Shown: piece after piece, positions 28,901-36,607 of the stretch
Position numbering within the stretch: the first letter of the stretch is position 1
Layout of the letters: every line of letters starts with the position of its first letter
Assembly (NCBI RefSeq): GCF_900115055.1
Contig: NZ_FOVD01000002.1
Span: 1-64,000 of the forward strand
Direction of reading: 5' to 3'
Origin: Chryseobacterium oleae
GTDB taxonomy: Bacteria; Bacteroidota; Bacteroidia; Flavobacteriales; Weeksellaceae
Length of the DNA stretch: 64,000 bases
Position numbers and translations under genes: made by a program
The notes under the pieces: model-generated
The model's database searches: none
What the model was told of the DNA's origin: nothing
The model's input: the letters and a program-made list of their open reading frames with translations, nothing else

Positions 28901-29497
28901 TTGGTCAATGGGTATGACTTTGCAAAAGCAAAGACATATGCTAAATATTATAATTATGATACTGCTAATTTAAATGATAAAAATACCAATTATGAAGTAA
29001 ATCAAGGCTATATAGATTTTTATTACAGTACAAGATATGGTGATGGATTTAGCTTTGCTTCTTTATTAGATTCAGGACCAGACAAACATAGAATGCCTAC
29101 GAGCGATAGTGATAACATGATATTGCTTGAAATGCCGGATATAGGTAGAGGCCCATTAAAAAGTACACTAAGAAGCCTGGAAAGACAAGCTGGGAGGAAA
29201 TCTATGAAATGGCTTGTTAAAAAAGATACTAAACTTTTAAAATTTGCAAAAGATACATTTAAAGGAAATGACCTTTTACGAAAAGAGTCCAACGGATTAA
29301 TTGAACAACTTATGAGAGGAGATATGAGTCCTGGCATAGGAACTAAGAATATTGGTAAAAATATATTTGAGGCAAGATCAAAAGGTGGTGCGAGAGTATA
29401 TTTTAGAAATGGCACTAATGGTATAGAGATTCTTGGATATTCTCATAAAGGTAATCAACAGCAAGTAATAAATCGAATTTTAGAAAAGTATAGATAA
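25910..29497 (+). CDS. DUF6443/RHS repeat-associated core protein with C-terminal RelE/ParE-like toxin candidate
   Basis: A 1195-residue polymorphic toxin candidate. Order: signal peptide; DUF6443-type region near residues 85-150 (QSVQFFDGLGRPKQSVSI); YD repeats through the middle; RHS-associated core near 880-965 (YNGKELQESGMYDYGARFY, then GRWGVHDPLSE and YADNNPIFYNDPTGM); then a variable C-terminus. The last ~75 residues (GIGTKNIGKNIFEARSK, GGARVYFRNGTNGIEILGYS, HKGNQQQVINRILEKY) follow the pattern of RelE/ParE Gp49-type ribonuclease toxins. Known RHS proteins cut themselves and release such tips. Six bases downstream starts a candidate immunity gene. Export route is not evident; no T9SS sorting domain is seen here. 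Confidence 0.85.
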   Translation: MYKKLYISIGLLWGMHHYGQVVLTSPPAPNTEVADPQSIRMLPGFKFNSVNGTFRAYIGGSNPNNPGNTYTPITVDYSANISNTENYVYTRQYLVPTEVSNGSLQQIQSVQFFDGLGRPKQSVSIKSTPTGKDMVTHIPYDGFGRQVDSWLPVPMASQSGNIQTGVEGAVNAYYQSNGINDSFPFSHENLENSPLDRILSQKNPGADWQNKPVVFGYDTNTAGEVKKYTTTVTNWADGVTSSELLLSGTYGEAQLYKNTVTDEDNNKTIEFKNGKGQTLLVRKVINASENADTYYVYNEYDQLAIVVPPLASASSSVSASALEHLCYHYKYDGRSRLVEKKLPGKGWEQMVYNKKDQVILYRDTVLKNGITNFTADQSWNFTKYDQFGRVTYTGISRDGTPRQNIQNYVDNQAANVSYEARGGSFDLSGMNIEYGNVSYPTSIDKILTVSYYDTYPQGAPAVSATILGQEVLPQSTQSSNVSTKSLSTASYVKNIDNDSWTKSYTYYDKKGRAISTYSVNHLGGYTKTESFLKFSGVLEYTLTEHKRAADATKVNIKETFEYDHQERLVRHWNEVNGGVKELLAENLYNDLGQVQTKNVGNTTGSPLQSVKYAYNIRGWLTKLNEPSNLQNKLFAYELRYSKPDSQFSGSARYNGNISQMSWITQSDAVLRNYSYEYDGLNRLKEGRFWDAMNLDRGEYHEQLTYDLNGNIKSLLRRGKQLPGYTAPEVMDDLEYHYENGEQSNKLAYLKEVGTGNALSGYPLSSGSTGSTISYDLNGNMTVQQDKGISIQYNYLNLPGKVTQNTKVTDYTYRADGVKVRKLFGTETTDYLDGFQYENGTLKFFPTAEGYFNFETGKYVYNYTDHLGNTRLSYFKNGSGVEIIDESNYYPFGLKHEGYNVLSGNPAYKYKYNGKELQESGMYDYGARFYMPEIGRWGVHDPLSETTLQPYSYADNNPIFYNDPTGMIAQQPEAIATIYKNKRTGEEVNVNDGVNETVLVNGYDFAKAKTYAKYYNYDTANLNDKNTNYEVNQGYIDFYYSTRYGDGFSFASLLDSGPDKHRMPTSDSDNMILLEMPDIGRGPLKSTLRSLERQAGRKSMKWLVKKDTKLLKFAKDTFKGNDLLRKESNGLIEQLMRGDMSPGIGTKNIGKNIFEARSKGGARVYFRNGTNGIEILGYSHKGNQQQVINRILEKYR

Positions 29498-29503
29498 GTA
29501 ATT

Positions 29504-29842
29504 ATGAATGATTTTAAAATAATTTTTCCAGGTGGATATAATATTAATGATTATTATGATGATAATCTTGATTTAAACATTATTCTCCCTACAGGACGTG
29601 TTTTTTTTTCTACCTTTTTTACAATTTTAAATATTAAAAACTTGCTTGAAAAAGACAGCAGATTATATTTTTGGTCTATAGATATGCTTATAGTAAAAGA
29701 TTTGAAAAAAGAAACAATAAGAAATGTAATATTTAATATAATTGATGATGGATATCTTGAATCTGTATGCTCAGATATAGGTGAAATCCATGAAGTTTTT
29801 CCAGATATTAAATCTTATTCCGATATAATTTGCAATATATAA
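29504..29842 (+). CDS. Candidate immunity protein for the RHS toxin
   Basis: A 112-residue, AT-rich acidic protein (start MNDFKIIFPGGYNINDYYDD) without signal peptide or motif that I recognise. Its place six bases after the RHS gene and the low GC content are typical of immunity genes that neutralise the toxin tip in the producing cell's cytoplasm. Function is inferred from position only. The gene ends shortly before the hairpins at 29868 and 29896. Confidence 0.55.
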   Translation: MNDFKIIFPGGYNINDYYDDNLDLNIILPTGRVFFSTFFTILNIKNLLEKDSRLYFWSIDMLIVKDLKKETIRNVIFNIIDDGYLESVCSDIGEIHEVFPDIKSYSDIICNI

Positions 29843-29867
29843 TTTTCAAATATAAATCCCCGCTTTG

Positions 29868-29884
29868 CGAAGTTTGTAACTTCG
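29868..29884. repeat. Short hairpin CGAAGTT/AACTTCG
   Basis: Perfect 7-bp stem with a three-base loop just before the main terminator; recurring intergenic hairpin of this style is likely but only one copy is in the window. Confidence 0.35.
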
Positions 29885-29895
29885 TAGCAGATCAT

Positions 29896-29930
29896 AAAAA
29901 CCCTCGCAAATTGCGAGGGTTTTGTTTTAT
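29896..29930 (+). terminator. Terminator of the RHS/immunity cluster
   Basis: Perfect stem CCCTCGCAA (29901-29909) / TTGCGAGGG (29911-29919), extended by A/T pairs, followed by TTTTGTTTTAT. It closes the cluster begun at 20155. Confidence 0.88.
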
Positions 29931-30258
29931 AGAGCAGCGCCGTTTTATTAAAGAAGTCTTTAAATTTTTTGGTGGTAAGCATTTTATCTACCATTTTAAA
30001 AATCATTGAGCGGTCTTCTTCGTCAAGCTGATTAATCAAATGTAGCTTCTCAAAGTCCGATTTATCCTCTATGGTTACTTCTTCAGGAATAATATTTTCA
30101 TAGTTCAGGATCTGATCTGTAGTAAGATTAAAAAGCTTTGAAAGCTTCAGGAGTTCCTCTACAGATAACTCTCTATGACCATTTTCCAGCGTATAATTAT
30201 TGCTGTTGCCAATGCTCCCGCTGCCGCGATCGTCACGCTCGTGCCCCTCATTAAAAAT

Positions 30259-30290
30259 AAACCACTGTTTTATACAGTGGTTTTATTTTA
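30259..30290 (+). terminator. Orphan terminator hairpin
   Basis: Perfect 10-bp stem AAACCACTGT / ACAGTGGTTT (30259-30268 and 30274-30283) with TTTTATTTTA tail. No intact plus-strand gene directly upstream remains; it probably belonged to a lost gene replaced by the XRE fragment. Confidence 0.7.
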
Positions 30291-30425
30291 GCTTAGATTA
30301 ATGGGAAGATTTCCATCCTGCCACTCAGGTCATTTTTTTAAGATGAGAAGACACATAAAAGAAATTAGCGCAAGCTGAAAAGAGTGGAAACAGTACTTTT
30401 TTATAAACGATCTAAAAACCTCTGT

Positions 30426-30783
30426 ATGGGATTTTTTAAAAAAAATATTAACAAGATTATTTTATTATTCTTCGGAATTATGTTTTGTGGAATACTTTTA
30501 AAAAAAAATATCTGATCCTAACTTATCCAAATATAAATATTTTGATCAGTCCTGTAATGGGCAAGTTATTTCAAACTCATATGATCTTACGACTCATTTC
30601 AATATTGTTAGATCATCAGATGGTAATAAAATTTATTTGGAAGATTCAAAAATAATTTCATTAATTAAAATAGGAGATTCTATGGTGAAAAAAAGGGATG
30701 TTACATATTTTATAGTATATAAGAAAAATAATGGGAAAATAATTTACGATATGTATACCAAAAAATTAGGAATTTTAAGATGA
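30426..30783 (+). pseudogene. Small membrane-anchored protein broken by a frameshift in an A9 tract
   Basis: From ATG 30426 the frame gives one hydrophobic helix (IILLFFGIMFCGILL) and stops at TGA 30513. In the +1 frame immediately after the tract of nine A (30500-30508) a long open frame continues to TGA 30781-30783 with sensible composition (SDPNLSKYKYFDQSCNGQ onwards). Removing one A would give a single 118-residue protein with an N-terminal anchor. It could be a true pseudogene, a phase-variable gene or a base-calling error. No recognised domain. Confidence 0.6.
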
Positions 30784-30890
30784 GATGTTATATTTTAATT
30801 CGCTTTGTTTACTATGTTTTTTTTACTGGATATGAGAGGAAAGGAGCCAAAGGGGAAAGTATTTATCGAGAAATTAAAAAGACAAAAAAA

Positions 30891-31379
30891 ATGAAAAAGC
30901 GAGTTGTAATTTTAATTGGGATTATATTGGGGAGCATATTCTTATACTATGCTTTTGGATTTTTTTCTTCATCGGTGGGATGGTATGGATATCAGAAATG
31001 GAAATATAGAGTAGGCACTTCGACCATTGAAAAATCAAAACAAAGAAAAGTTTTTGTGAAGGAATTGAAATATAAAATCATTGATTCTGCTCATTTGAAA
31101 GGATTTGATTTTAAACCTTATGTTGAAAAAGGGTTTAGATATGGGTATCACTCTATGGAAGATACGAGAATAGATAGGTTTTCACATTATCCATATAATT
31201 TAAGTTATGAGAGAAATAAAAAAGACTCTATTGTACTTAATATTTTTCCGGAGGATATCGAAAAATTAGACAGTTCCGATGTAGTATGGGGGTATTTAAA
31301 ACAACCCTATTTACAGGACACGATTAGAATTGAAATAGAAGGAATGGGAAAACAGAAAGGAACCATAAAAATCTGGTAA
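30891..31379 (+). CDS. Hypothetical membrane-anchored protein
   Basis: 162 residues from ATG 30891, which opens with a basic start and one hydrophobic helix (VVILIGIILGSIFLYYAFGFF). The in-frame ATG at 30780 would add a poor leader that overlaps the previous gene's stop, so I reject it. The soluble part is basic and lysine-rich with no motif I recognise. It follows the broken gene at 30426 in an AT-rich region behind an RHS locus, where orphan immunity or small surface-protein genes gather; no function is assigned. Confidence 0.55.
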   Translation: MKKRVVILIGIILGSIFLYYAFGFFSSSVGWYGYQKWKYRVGTSTIEKSKQRKVFVKELKYKIIDSAHLKGFDFKPYVEKGFRYGYHSMEDTRIDRFSHYPYNLSYERNKKDSIVLNIFPEDIEKLDSSDVVWGYLKQPYLQDTIRIEIEGMGKQKGTIKIW

Positions 31380-31451
31380 GATGTATCTTTGCTTGGCCAA
31401 CCTTCAATAAAAAATAGAAATTTACATTTTTAAGTTGATACATAAAAAAAA

Positions 31452-31459
31452 TATATTTA
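31452..31459 (+). promoter_or_regulatory. Possible -7 box for the lipoprotein gene at 31476
   Basis: TATATTTA, one mismatch to TAnnTTTG, with TTG at 31434; the ATG follows 16 bases later. Confidence 0.3.
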
Positions 31460-31475
31460 CACAAAACCGACATCC

Positions 31476-32042
31476 ATGAAAAAAACAATCTCACACATCT
31501 TCATCCTCACCCTTCTTTTCCTCACATTTTCCTGCACTTCCTATATCAAACCCATTCACACAGAACCAGTGTCCGGCTCCGAAAATATAACCAGAAAATT
31601 AATTTTTCAGGATGGAACGCTGGACGTGAATTTCTACGGGGATTATATATTTGATAAGGTAGACAAAAACCTGATCTTTTTTACGAATAAAGATATTTCC
31701 GGAATGCTCAGCAATCTTACCATAAAGCCTTCATCGCAGATCCTTTTCACGTATACCAAATCCAGTATCTACAACAATATGCTGGGATTTTATTATGCCG
31801 GAAAAAATCTGACGGATATAAAGAATAATTTCTCCGTTAAAACGCCCGAAAAAGAAATGCAGAACGGTCTTTTGTACACCTATGAATACAAAGGCTACTA
31901 CATTATGGAATTCTACAGAGAGCAAGAAAAAGGAGTAGTCCGTTTTATTTCGGTAAACAATTCAGCAAAACAGTCCGTTGAGAAATTCAGGTTGGAAAAC
32001 AACAATGTATTTTTTGATATCAATGCCCAACTTTGGAATTAG
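31476..32042 (+). CDS. Hypothetical lipoprotein
   Basis: 188 residues with a lipoprotein signal (ILTLLFLTFSC, Cys20) and a mixed alpha/beta domain with no recognised motif. Composition is closer to the chromosomal core than the AT-rich genes before it. It stands alone, 119 bases before the M20 peptidase gene on the same strand. Confidence 0.65.
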   Translation: MKKTISHIFILTLLFLTFSCTSYIKPIHTEPVSGSENITRKLIFQDGTLDVNFYGDYIFDKVDKNLIFFTNKDISGMLSNLTIKPSSQILFTYTKSSIYNNMLGFYYAGKNLTDIKNNFSVKTPEKEMQNGLLYTYEYKGYYIMEFYREQEKGVVRFISVNNSAKQSVEKFRLENNNVFFDINAQLWN

Positions 32043-32122
32043 GCATACTCATTTCTTCTGATTTTATATCTGAATCAAGGGAAATACTTGATTTTTAGCG
32101 CGGTTATAGCCATTTTGTTTGT

Positions 32123-32130
32123 TATATTTG
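32123..32130 (+). promoter_or_regulatory. -7 box TATATTTG for the M20 peptidase gene
   Basis: Exact TAnnTTTG match 31 bases before the ATG at 32162; -33 element not clear. Confidence 0.5.
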
Positions 32131-32161
32131 TTAGACAATCACCACACAAAATCTTACCGCC

Positions 32162-33694
32162 ATGAAAAAGTTCCTTTTAATCATTCTGGGTATTCTTGTT
32201 ATTCTAGTTGCCGTACTTTTAATCAAAATGTATACGTATCCGTTTAAAAAGAATACGGCAGGAAATTCTGAAGGATGGAAACCTGTTAAAAATGATTCAG
32301 CATTAATGCGTCTTTCTGGCGGTATCAAAATCCCTACAGTGTCTACTGGAAGTCTTGGAGAATTCAATTATGCTCCGTTTGATCAGTTTAAAGAATATCT
32401 GAAAACATCTTATCCGTTAGTCTATCAAAATACCGAAAATAATGAGGTCAATACCCATGCATTGGTGTTCAGACTTAAAGGAAGTGATCCTTCACTGGCC
32501 CCGATTCTTTTCATTTCCCATATAGATGTAGTTCCACCCGGAGATGCTGATGTGAAAAATAAAGAACAGAATATTTTCAGACCCGACGATAAACCATTGC
32601 CGCCCGTTTCCAAAGTTGCAGAAGACTGGGATTTCGAACCCTTTTCAGGCACCGTTGCGAACGGAAGAATCTACGGAAGAGGAGCTATCGATATGAAAGG
32701 AATGCTCTTTTCCCTCATGGAATCTATGAATATGATGGTTAAAAGCAAAAAGATACCTAAACGCGATATCTATATGGCTTTCGGTTTCGATGAAGAAGTA
32801 GGAGGACAAAAAGGAGCCGTACAGATTGCTGATTATTTTAAAAAGAAAGGATTGAAGTTCGATGCCGTCTACGATGAAGGAGGATTGATTATGGAGAAAG
32901 GAAACATCGCAGGAATAGATTCCGATGTCGCTGTAGTAGGCTGTGCCGAAAAAGGCTTCTTATCAGCAAAAATTAAAGTCAAAGGTCTTGGAGGACATTC
33001 CTCAATGCCACCTATGGAAAGCGCGATAGGAAAGGCAGCTGTAATTATGCAGCGCCTTGAAGACCATCAGATGAAACCTACCATAACCCCATTGATCAAA
33101 CAATTTTTTGATAATATCGGAGGAGCTATGCCATTTACGAACAGGCTTGCTATTGCCAACCAATGGCTTCTGAAACCACTTTTGCTCTCTCAACTGACCA
33201 AAAATAACACCACCAATGCCTTGGTACGTACCACAACCGCTCTTACCATGATGAAAGGAAGCGACGGAACCAATGTGCTTTCTCCCGAAGTGGAATTTGT
33301 CGTTAATTTCAGACTTCTTCCCGGTGATACAGCAAAAGAAGTCCGCGACCATATCGCAAAAGCCACAGAAGGTTTCGATGTTGAGGTAGAAGAGATCGAC
33401 AATACAAGAGAAGCTTCTGCAGTTTCCCCTATCAATACAAAAGCGTATCAATTAATAGAAGCCGGAGTCAGAGAGATTAATCCAGGGGCTATCGTTACCC
33501 CATACCTTACCATGGCCGGCACCGATGCCTACAAATACCAGATTGTAAGCAAAAACATCTACAGATTTATGCCCATCAAAATCAACAACTCAGAAAAGCA
33601 AAGCATCCACAGCACCAATGAGTACATCAGTATTGACAACTATATGAAGATGATTCACTACTTTGAGTTTATGATGACTAATTATGACAAATAG
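32162..33694 (+). CDS. M20 family metallopeptidase, membrane-anchored
   Basis: A 510-residue zinc aminoacylase/carboxypeptidase relative (CPS1-like branch of M20). An N-terminal helix (FLLIILGILVILVAVLLIKM) probably anchors it in the membrane. Metal and catalytic residues are visible: SHIDVVPPG near 120 (His ligand, Asp), GRGAIDMKG near 173 (bridging Asp), FDEEVGGQKG near 210 (catalytic Glu and Glu ligand), and VKGLGGHSSMP near 277 at the dimerisation domain, MAGTDAYKY near 452. It likely trims N-acyl amino acids or peptides; substrate unknown. The gene's 3' flank is a composite repeat. Confidence 0.92.
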   Translation: MKKFLLIILGILVILVAVLLIKMYTYPFKKNTAGNSEGWKPVKNDSALMRLSGGIKIPTVSTGSLGEFNYAPFDQFKEYLKTSYPLVYQNTENNEVNTHALVFRLKGSDPSLAPILFISHIDVVPPGDADVKNKEQNIFRPDDKPLPPVSKVAEDWDFEPFSGTVANGRIYGRGAIDMKGMLFSLMESMNMMVKSKKIPKRDIYMAFGFDEEVGGQKGAVQIADYFKKKGLKFDAVYDEGGLIMEKGNIAGIDSDVAVVGCAEKGFLSAKIKVKGLGGHSSMPPMESAIGKAAVIMQRLEDHQMKPTITPLIKQFFDNIGGAMPFTNRLAIANQWLLKPLLLSQLTKNNTTNALVRTTTALTMMKGSDGTNVLSPEVEFVVNFRLLPGDTAKEVRDHIAKATEGFDVEVEEIDNTREASAVSPINTKAYQLIEAGVREINPGAIVTPYLTMAGTDAYKYQIVSKNIYRFMPIKINNSEKQSIHSTNEYISIDNYMKMIHYFEFMMTNYDK

Positions 33695-33696
33695 TT

Positions 33697-33945
33697 GCGG
33701 GTTCCGTGATACGAGGTTTGAGAGTCAGAGAGTTTTAGTGATTTAGAGCCAGAGAGTTGCTAGTATGCTGGTAGACAGTTGCTGGTTCAAATCTCGAAAC
33801 TCGTATCCCGAAACATGTCTGATATCTGGCATCTAACATTCACCATTCACTTGCGAAGCAAAATTCACCATTCACGTTTTCCAGCCTGAGTCTAAAGTCC
33901 GCAATCTGAAATCTGATGTCTGCAATCTAATATCTAAACAAAAAA
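33697..33945. repeat. Composite intergenic repeat (palindromic arms plus low-complexity tail)
   Basis: Arms 33697-33720 and 33787-33814 are imperfect inverted repeats (GATACGAGGTTTGAGA against TCTCGAAACTCGTATC), separated by GAGTTGCT..GGTAGAC.GTTGCTG. A low-complexity tail of ATCTGATGTCTG-like units runs to 33945. The same module order recurs at 61990-62127, and tails alone elsewhere. No gene in 33695-34006. Confidence 0.65.
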
Positions 33946-33977
33946 ATAACACGTCAAGTTTTGTCGCATTACCGCTA

Positions 33978-33985
33978 TAGCTTTG
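33978..33985 (+). promoter_or_regulatory. -7 box TAGCTTTG for the gene at 34007
   Basis: Exact TAnnTTTG with a TTTG at 33960-33963. It overlaps an earlier in-frame ATG (33983) and so argues for the start at 34007. Confidence 0.5.
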
Positions 33986-34006
33986 TCCTATCAAAATTAC
34001 AGAGCT

Positions 34007-34708
34007 ATGGAATTGCCGTTTTACTTAACATTTACAGAATTTGAAAGCCATTATTACGATAATCTTGAAAAATGGTTTGAGGAATATCACAACGCCAGCG
34101 AGATCGATTATCTTAAGACGCTGGCAGACCTTTACAGCCCTTATCTGTATTACAATTTTGCGGATGACAGACTGATGGCTGATGCATCTATGGAAATCAA
34201 AGACTGCTTCTTTCCTTACCATGAAAAGATCGGGATCTCTTTCTGTACAAGCTGTGAAAATGGCAAAAATCCAAAGGTAGCCAAAGGCATGAACCATATA
34301 TTTGAATGGAAAACCATTACGATGATGGAATACGCACAACATATTCTGGATAAAATCAACAGATACTTGTTAAAAAATGGAGGTTCTCTGGACGGAAACA
34401 AAACAATTCTAGATTATATCAATGATCGTGAGATCATCACTTCGAGAGAAGGGGCTGGATATTGTGTCAATTACAGCAGACATCAGGCGGCGGTTCCGTT
34501 TTTGAAGGCTTATCTTCCTTATTATGGGCAGACAGTGAATATTGCTGTGTACAGAGACTTTATTTTCTCCATAGCACAGATCGCGGAATACATTGATAAA
34601 AAGCTGAGGTCTGTACAGGCTTTTGAGCACACCATTTATGCTAAACTGAAATCAGAAGCCAAATTCAAAGTGCAGATGAGTCATCAGTTTCTGACGATCT
34701 GTAATTAA
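34007..34708 (+). CDS. Hypothetical cytoplasmic protein
   Basis: 233 residues from ATG 34007, start MELPFYLTFTEFESHYYDNL. It is rich in aromatic and charged residues and mostly helical; a pair of cysteines in SFCTSCENGKNPK near 77 could be a zinc knuckle. No family recognised; I considered RteC-like regulators but the defining segments are missing. I chose 34007 over 33983 because the predicted -7 box covers 33983. Single gene, ended by the terminator at 34771. Confidence 0.6.
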   Translation: MELPFYLTFTEFESHYYDNLEKWFEEYHNASEIDYLKTLADLYSPYLYYNFADDRLMADASMEIKDCFFPYHEKIGISFCTSCENGKNPKVAKGMNHIFEWKTITMMEYAQHILDKINRYLLKNGGSLDGNKTILDYINDREIITSREGAGYCVNYSRHQAAVPFLKAYLPYYGQTVNIAVYRDFIFSIAQIAEYIDKKLRSVQAFEHTIYAKLKSEAKFKVQMSHQFLTICN

Positions 34709-34770
34709 AATTTTCACCAACATTCATATCTAAATTATATTGACGGAATATCCTGACCGGTATTCCAGAC

Positions 34771-34805
34771 AAATCCTGACAGCAATGCCAGGATTTTGTT
34801 TTAAT
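34771..34805 (+). terminator. Terminator after the hypothetical gene
   Basis: Arms AAATCCTG (34771-34778) and CAGGATTT (34789-34796), then TGTTTTAATTTT. Confidence 0.6.
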
Positions 34806-34808
34806 TTT

Positions 34809-34858
34809 ACCCATTACCCATTACCCATTACTCATTACTCATTACTCATTACTCATGA
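34809..34858. repeat. Tandem 7-base repeat (CCATTAC/TCATTAC)
   Basis: Seven copies, three with C and four with T at the first base, end exactly at the stop codon of the DUF2490 gene on the other strand. Slippage-prone; similar low-complexity arrays occur elsewhere in the window. Confidence 0.8.
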
Positions 34859-35647
34859 TTAGAGGGGTAAATTCCAAATCACATCCACCGCCAAATAATG
34901 CACACCTCCTTTTTTTACACTTCTGCTTCCCCGGATAAGATCATTCACATATCCAATATCCACAGAGAAAGGAGAGTGGGGAATACTGAACATATAATAA
35001 GCCCCGATACGCATTTCCCTGTATCCGAAGGGTGTCCATTTCTGTTCCGGTTCATTAAGATAACTTGTAGAAAACAGACCTTCTGCACTTAGAGCCAGCT
35101 TTTGATTGTTTTTGGGAGATAAATTATAAGTCAACTGACTTTTAATTCTTGTTCTCAGCTGAAAATTCTCTTCAACCTCACGGAAACCGGCATCAAAAAA
35201 CTTCCGGAACTCCTGGCGGACCGTGTTCTTGAGTTTCCATCTTTTTCCCAGTTTGAAAGTATAAGCATATCTGCCGTAAATTCTGAACTCCTGTTCTGTA
35301 GCTTCCTTTTCATAAGGTTCGGAACTTTCATATTTGGGCTGCCGGCGATAACTGAGCGCATAGCTGTACTGTTGATTGGGCGCAAAAGAATGATAGACTT
35401 CATGGTTCAATACAACAATAGCCTGTTTTGAGACTAAATTATAATCATCAGGACTGCTTTTCCTTCCCAGAGCAATATAACTTAAAGTCTGTTTCTTTCC
35501 CAGCGAATCCAGTTGACGCCTTACTCCAAAAGCCGACCAGAAAGCCGAATTCGCTTCCCCAAGCCCTGGCGGACTGATCTGTGCATGTAATGACCCGCAT
35601 AAGCTTAATAAAAATATTCCGGTGATAATTTTTCCTGTTCTGAGCAT
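34859..35647 (-). CDS. DUF2490 family protein (secreted or outer membrane)
   Basis: 262 residues from ATG 35647, which opens a proper signal peptide (GKIITGIFLLSLCGSLHAQ). An upstream in-frame ATG at 35764 would put 39 residues before that signal, so I reject it. The mature part begins with SAFWSAFGVRRQLDS and is a run of alternating beta strands ending in DVIWNLPL, the pattern of DUF2490 outer-membrane beta-barrel-like proteins. Role unknown. The stop codon lies next to the 7-base tandem repeat, so the end of the gene could vary by slippage. Confidence 0.8.
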   Translation of the reverse strand: MLRTGKIITGIFLLSLCGSLHAQISPPGLGEANSAFWSAFGVRRQLDSLGKKQTLSYIALGRKSSPDDYNLVSKQAIVVLNHEVYHSFAPNQQYSYALSYRRQPKYESSEPYEKEATEQEFRIYGRYAYTFKLGKRWKLKNTVRQEFRKFFDAGFREVEENFQLRTRIKSQLTYNLSPKNNQKLALSAEGLFSTSYLNEPEQKWTPFGYREMRIGAYYMFSIPHSPFSVDIGYVNDLIRGSRSVKKGGVHYLAVDVIWNLPL

Positions 35648-35956
35648 CCTGTAAAATCTGTTGAATCGTATGTTGAGTATCTGTTCAGTCATAAGATAGA
35701 GCTGAATATTAAGTGATACTGTAAAATGATGATTTGTTGTAGCCAATGTAGGTCCTTTATCCATGAAATAATGATGTAAATGATTTTAATACTGTCGATA
35801 AACAGGACAAATTAAATACAGGATTTAGGAATGTTTTAGGAATAGGGAAGGATCGGATACAAAAGTTGTGGACTAAATCAATTCCTATTACTGATTATAC
35901 AGATAGAGCAGATAAAAAAATAAAAATCTGTATGATTTGGCCAATCTGCGTGAAAT

Positions 35957-36586
35957 TTATAGATAGTTTTCTGTCATACCAATTAGTAATAGATTTTTAT
36001 CCTCTTTATGCAATGTATCATTAATTGTAAAAACTAGCCTTTCACGATTCTGTTCACCACTATACCTGATTTTATAGAAATCCTGAACAGCCTTGCCTAT
36101 GGTTAAAAATAACATGATGACAGCCAAATATCTAATTAACTTTTGGAACTTAATATTTCCTTTTTTAACGTAGACATAAATTACTGCAAAACCAATTATC
36201 AATGTAGCTAAAACATCTATTCTAAACTCTTCAATAAAAGAAATTATAACAAAGCATACAATACCTGCAAGCAGCAAAATACTAAGCCCTCTATCCTCAG
36301 GGACTTTATCAAAAATATAAACTTTGGAAAAAAAAATATGAGTTACCAAGAAGAACAAGCAAGTTAATGCAAGTCCCATTAAATACTGTACACTAACTAA
36401 AATAACCTCACTTAGATTTAAGTAATTAATGATATTAATATTCCAAAAAAAATAATATGATAAAGTATACACAACTCCAATAGAAGACATATACAAAGAT
36501 ATAGTTGCCAGATTTTCTTTTATATACTCAATAAAAGATTTCATATCAAGCTTCTGATTTTCATCCATTGCTAATGCTTTATTCAA
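35957..36586 (-). CDS. Hypothetical membrane protein, last gene of the mini-RHS operon
   Basis: 209 residues with about five hydrophobic helices (for example ISLYMSSIGVVYTLSYYFF, GLALTCLFFLVTHIFF, ILLLAGIVCFVIISFI, VLATLIIGFAVIYVYV, YLAVIMLFLTIGKAV). The start could also be ATG at residue 7. It lies 21 bases after the secreted candidate immunity gene. AT-rich, without recognised family. A membrane immunity or anchoring role is inference from position. Confidence 0.6.
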   Translation of the reverse strand: MNKALAMDENQKLDMKSFIEYIKENLATISLYMSSIGVVYTLSYYFFWNINIINYLNLSEVILVSVQYLMGLALTCLFFLVTHIFFSKVYIFDKVPEDRGLSILLLAGIVCFVIISFIEEFRIDVLATLIIGFAVIYVYVKKGNIKFQKLIRYLAVIMLFLTIGKAVQDFYKIRYSGEQNRERLVFTINDTLHKEDKNLLLIGMTENYL

Positions 36587-36607
36587 AATTTATACTTCTA
36601 TTATTAT

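Larger units (their letters stand above)
29815..30240 (-). pseudogene. Remnant of an XRE-family regulator, truncated at both ends
   Basis: Read on the minus strand from 30240 the open frame gives IGNSNNYTLENGHRELSVEE near 30213-30154, the last helices of a Cro/C1-type HTH, then the dimer region DEEDRSMIFKMVDKMLTTKK. The N-terminal half of the HTH is missing and replaced by a GC-rich stretch (30213-30250) with no start codon in context; at the other end the frame runs through the terminator hairpin at 29896 into the immunity gene's 3' end. Intact relatives are about 130 residues. Both edges look like recombination scars. Confidence 0.6.

Noticed and set aside
34007..34708. RteC-type regulator
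   Set aside because: Length is similar and the promoter style tempting, but I could not find the family's defining segments.
34809..34858. CRISPR-like array
   Set aside because: Units are seven bases with no spacers, so a simple tandem repeat; no cas genes in the window.
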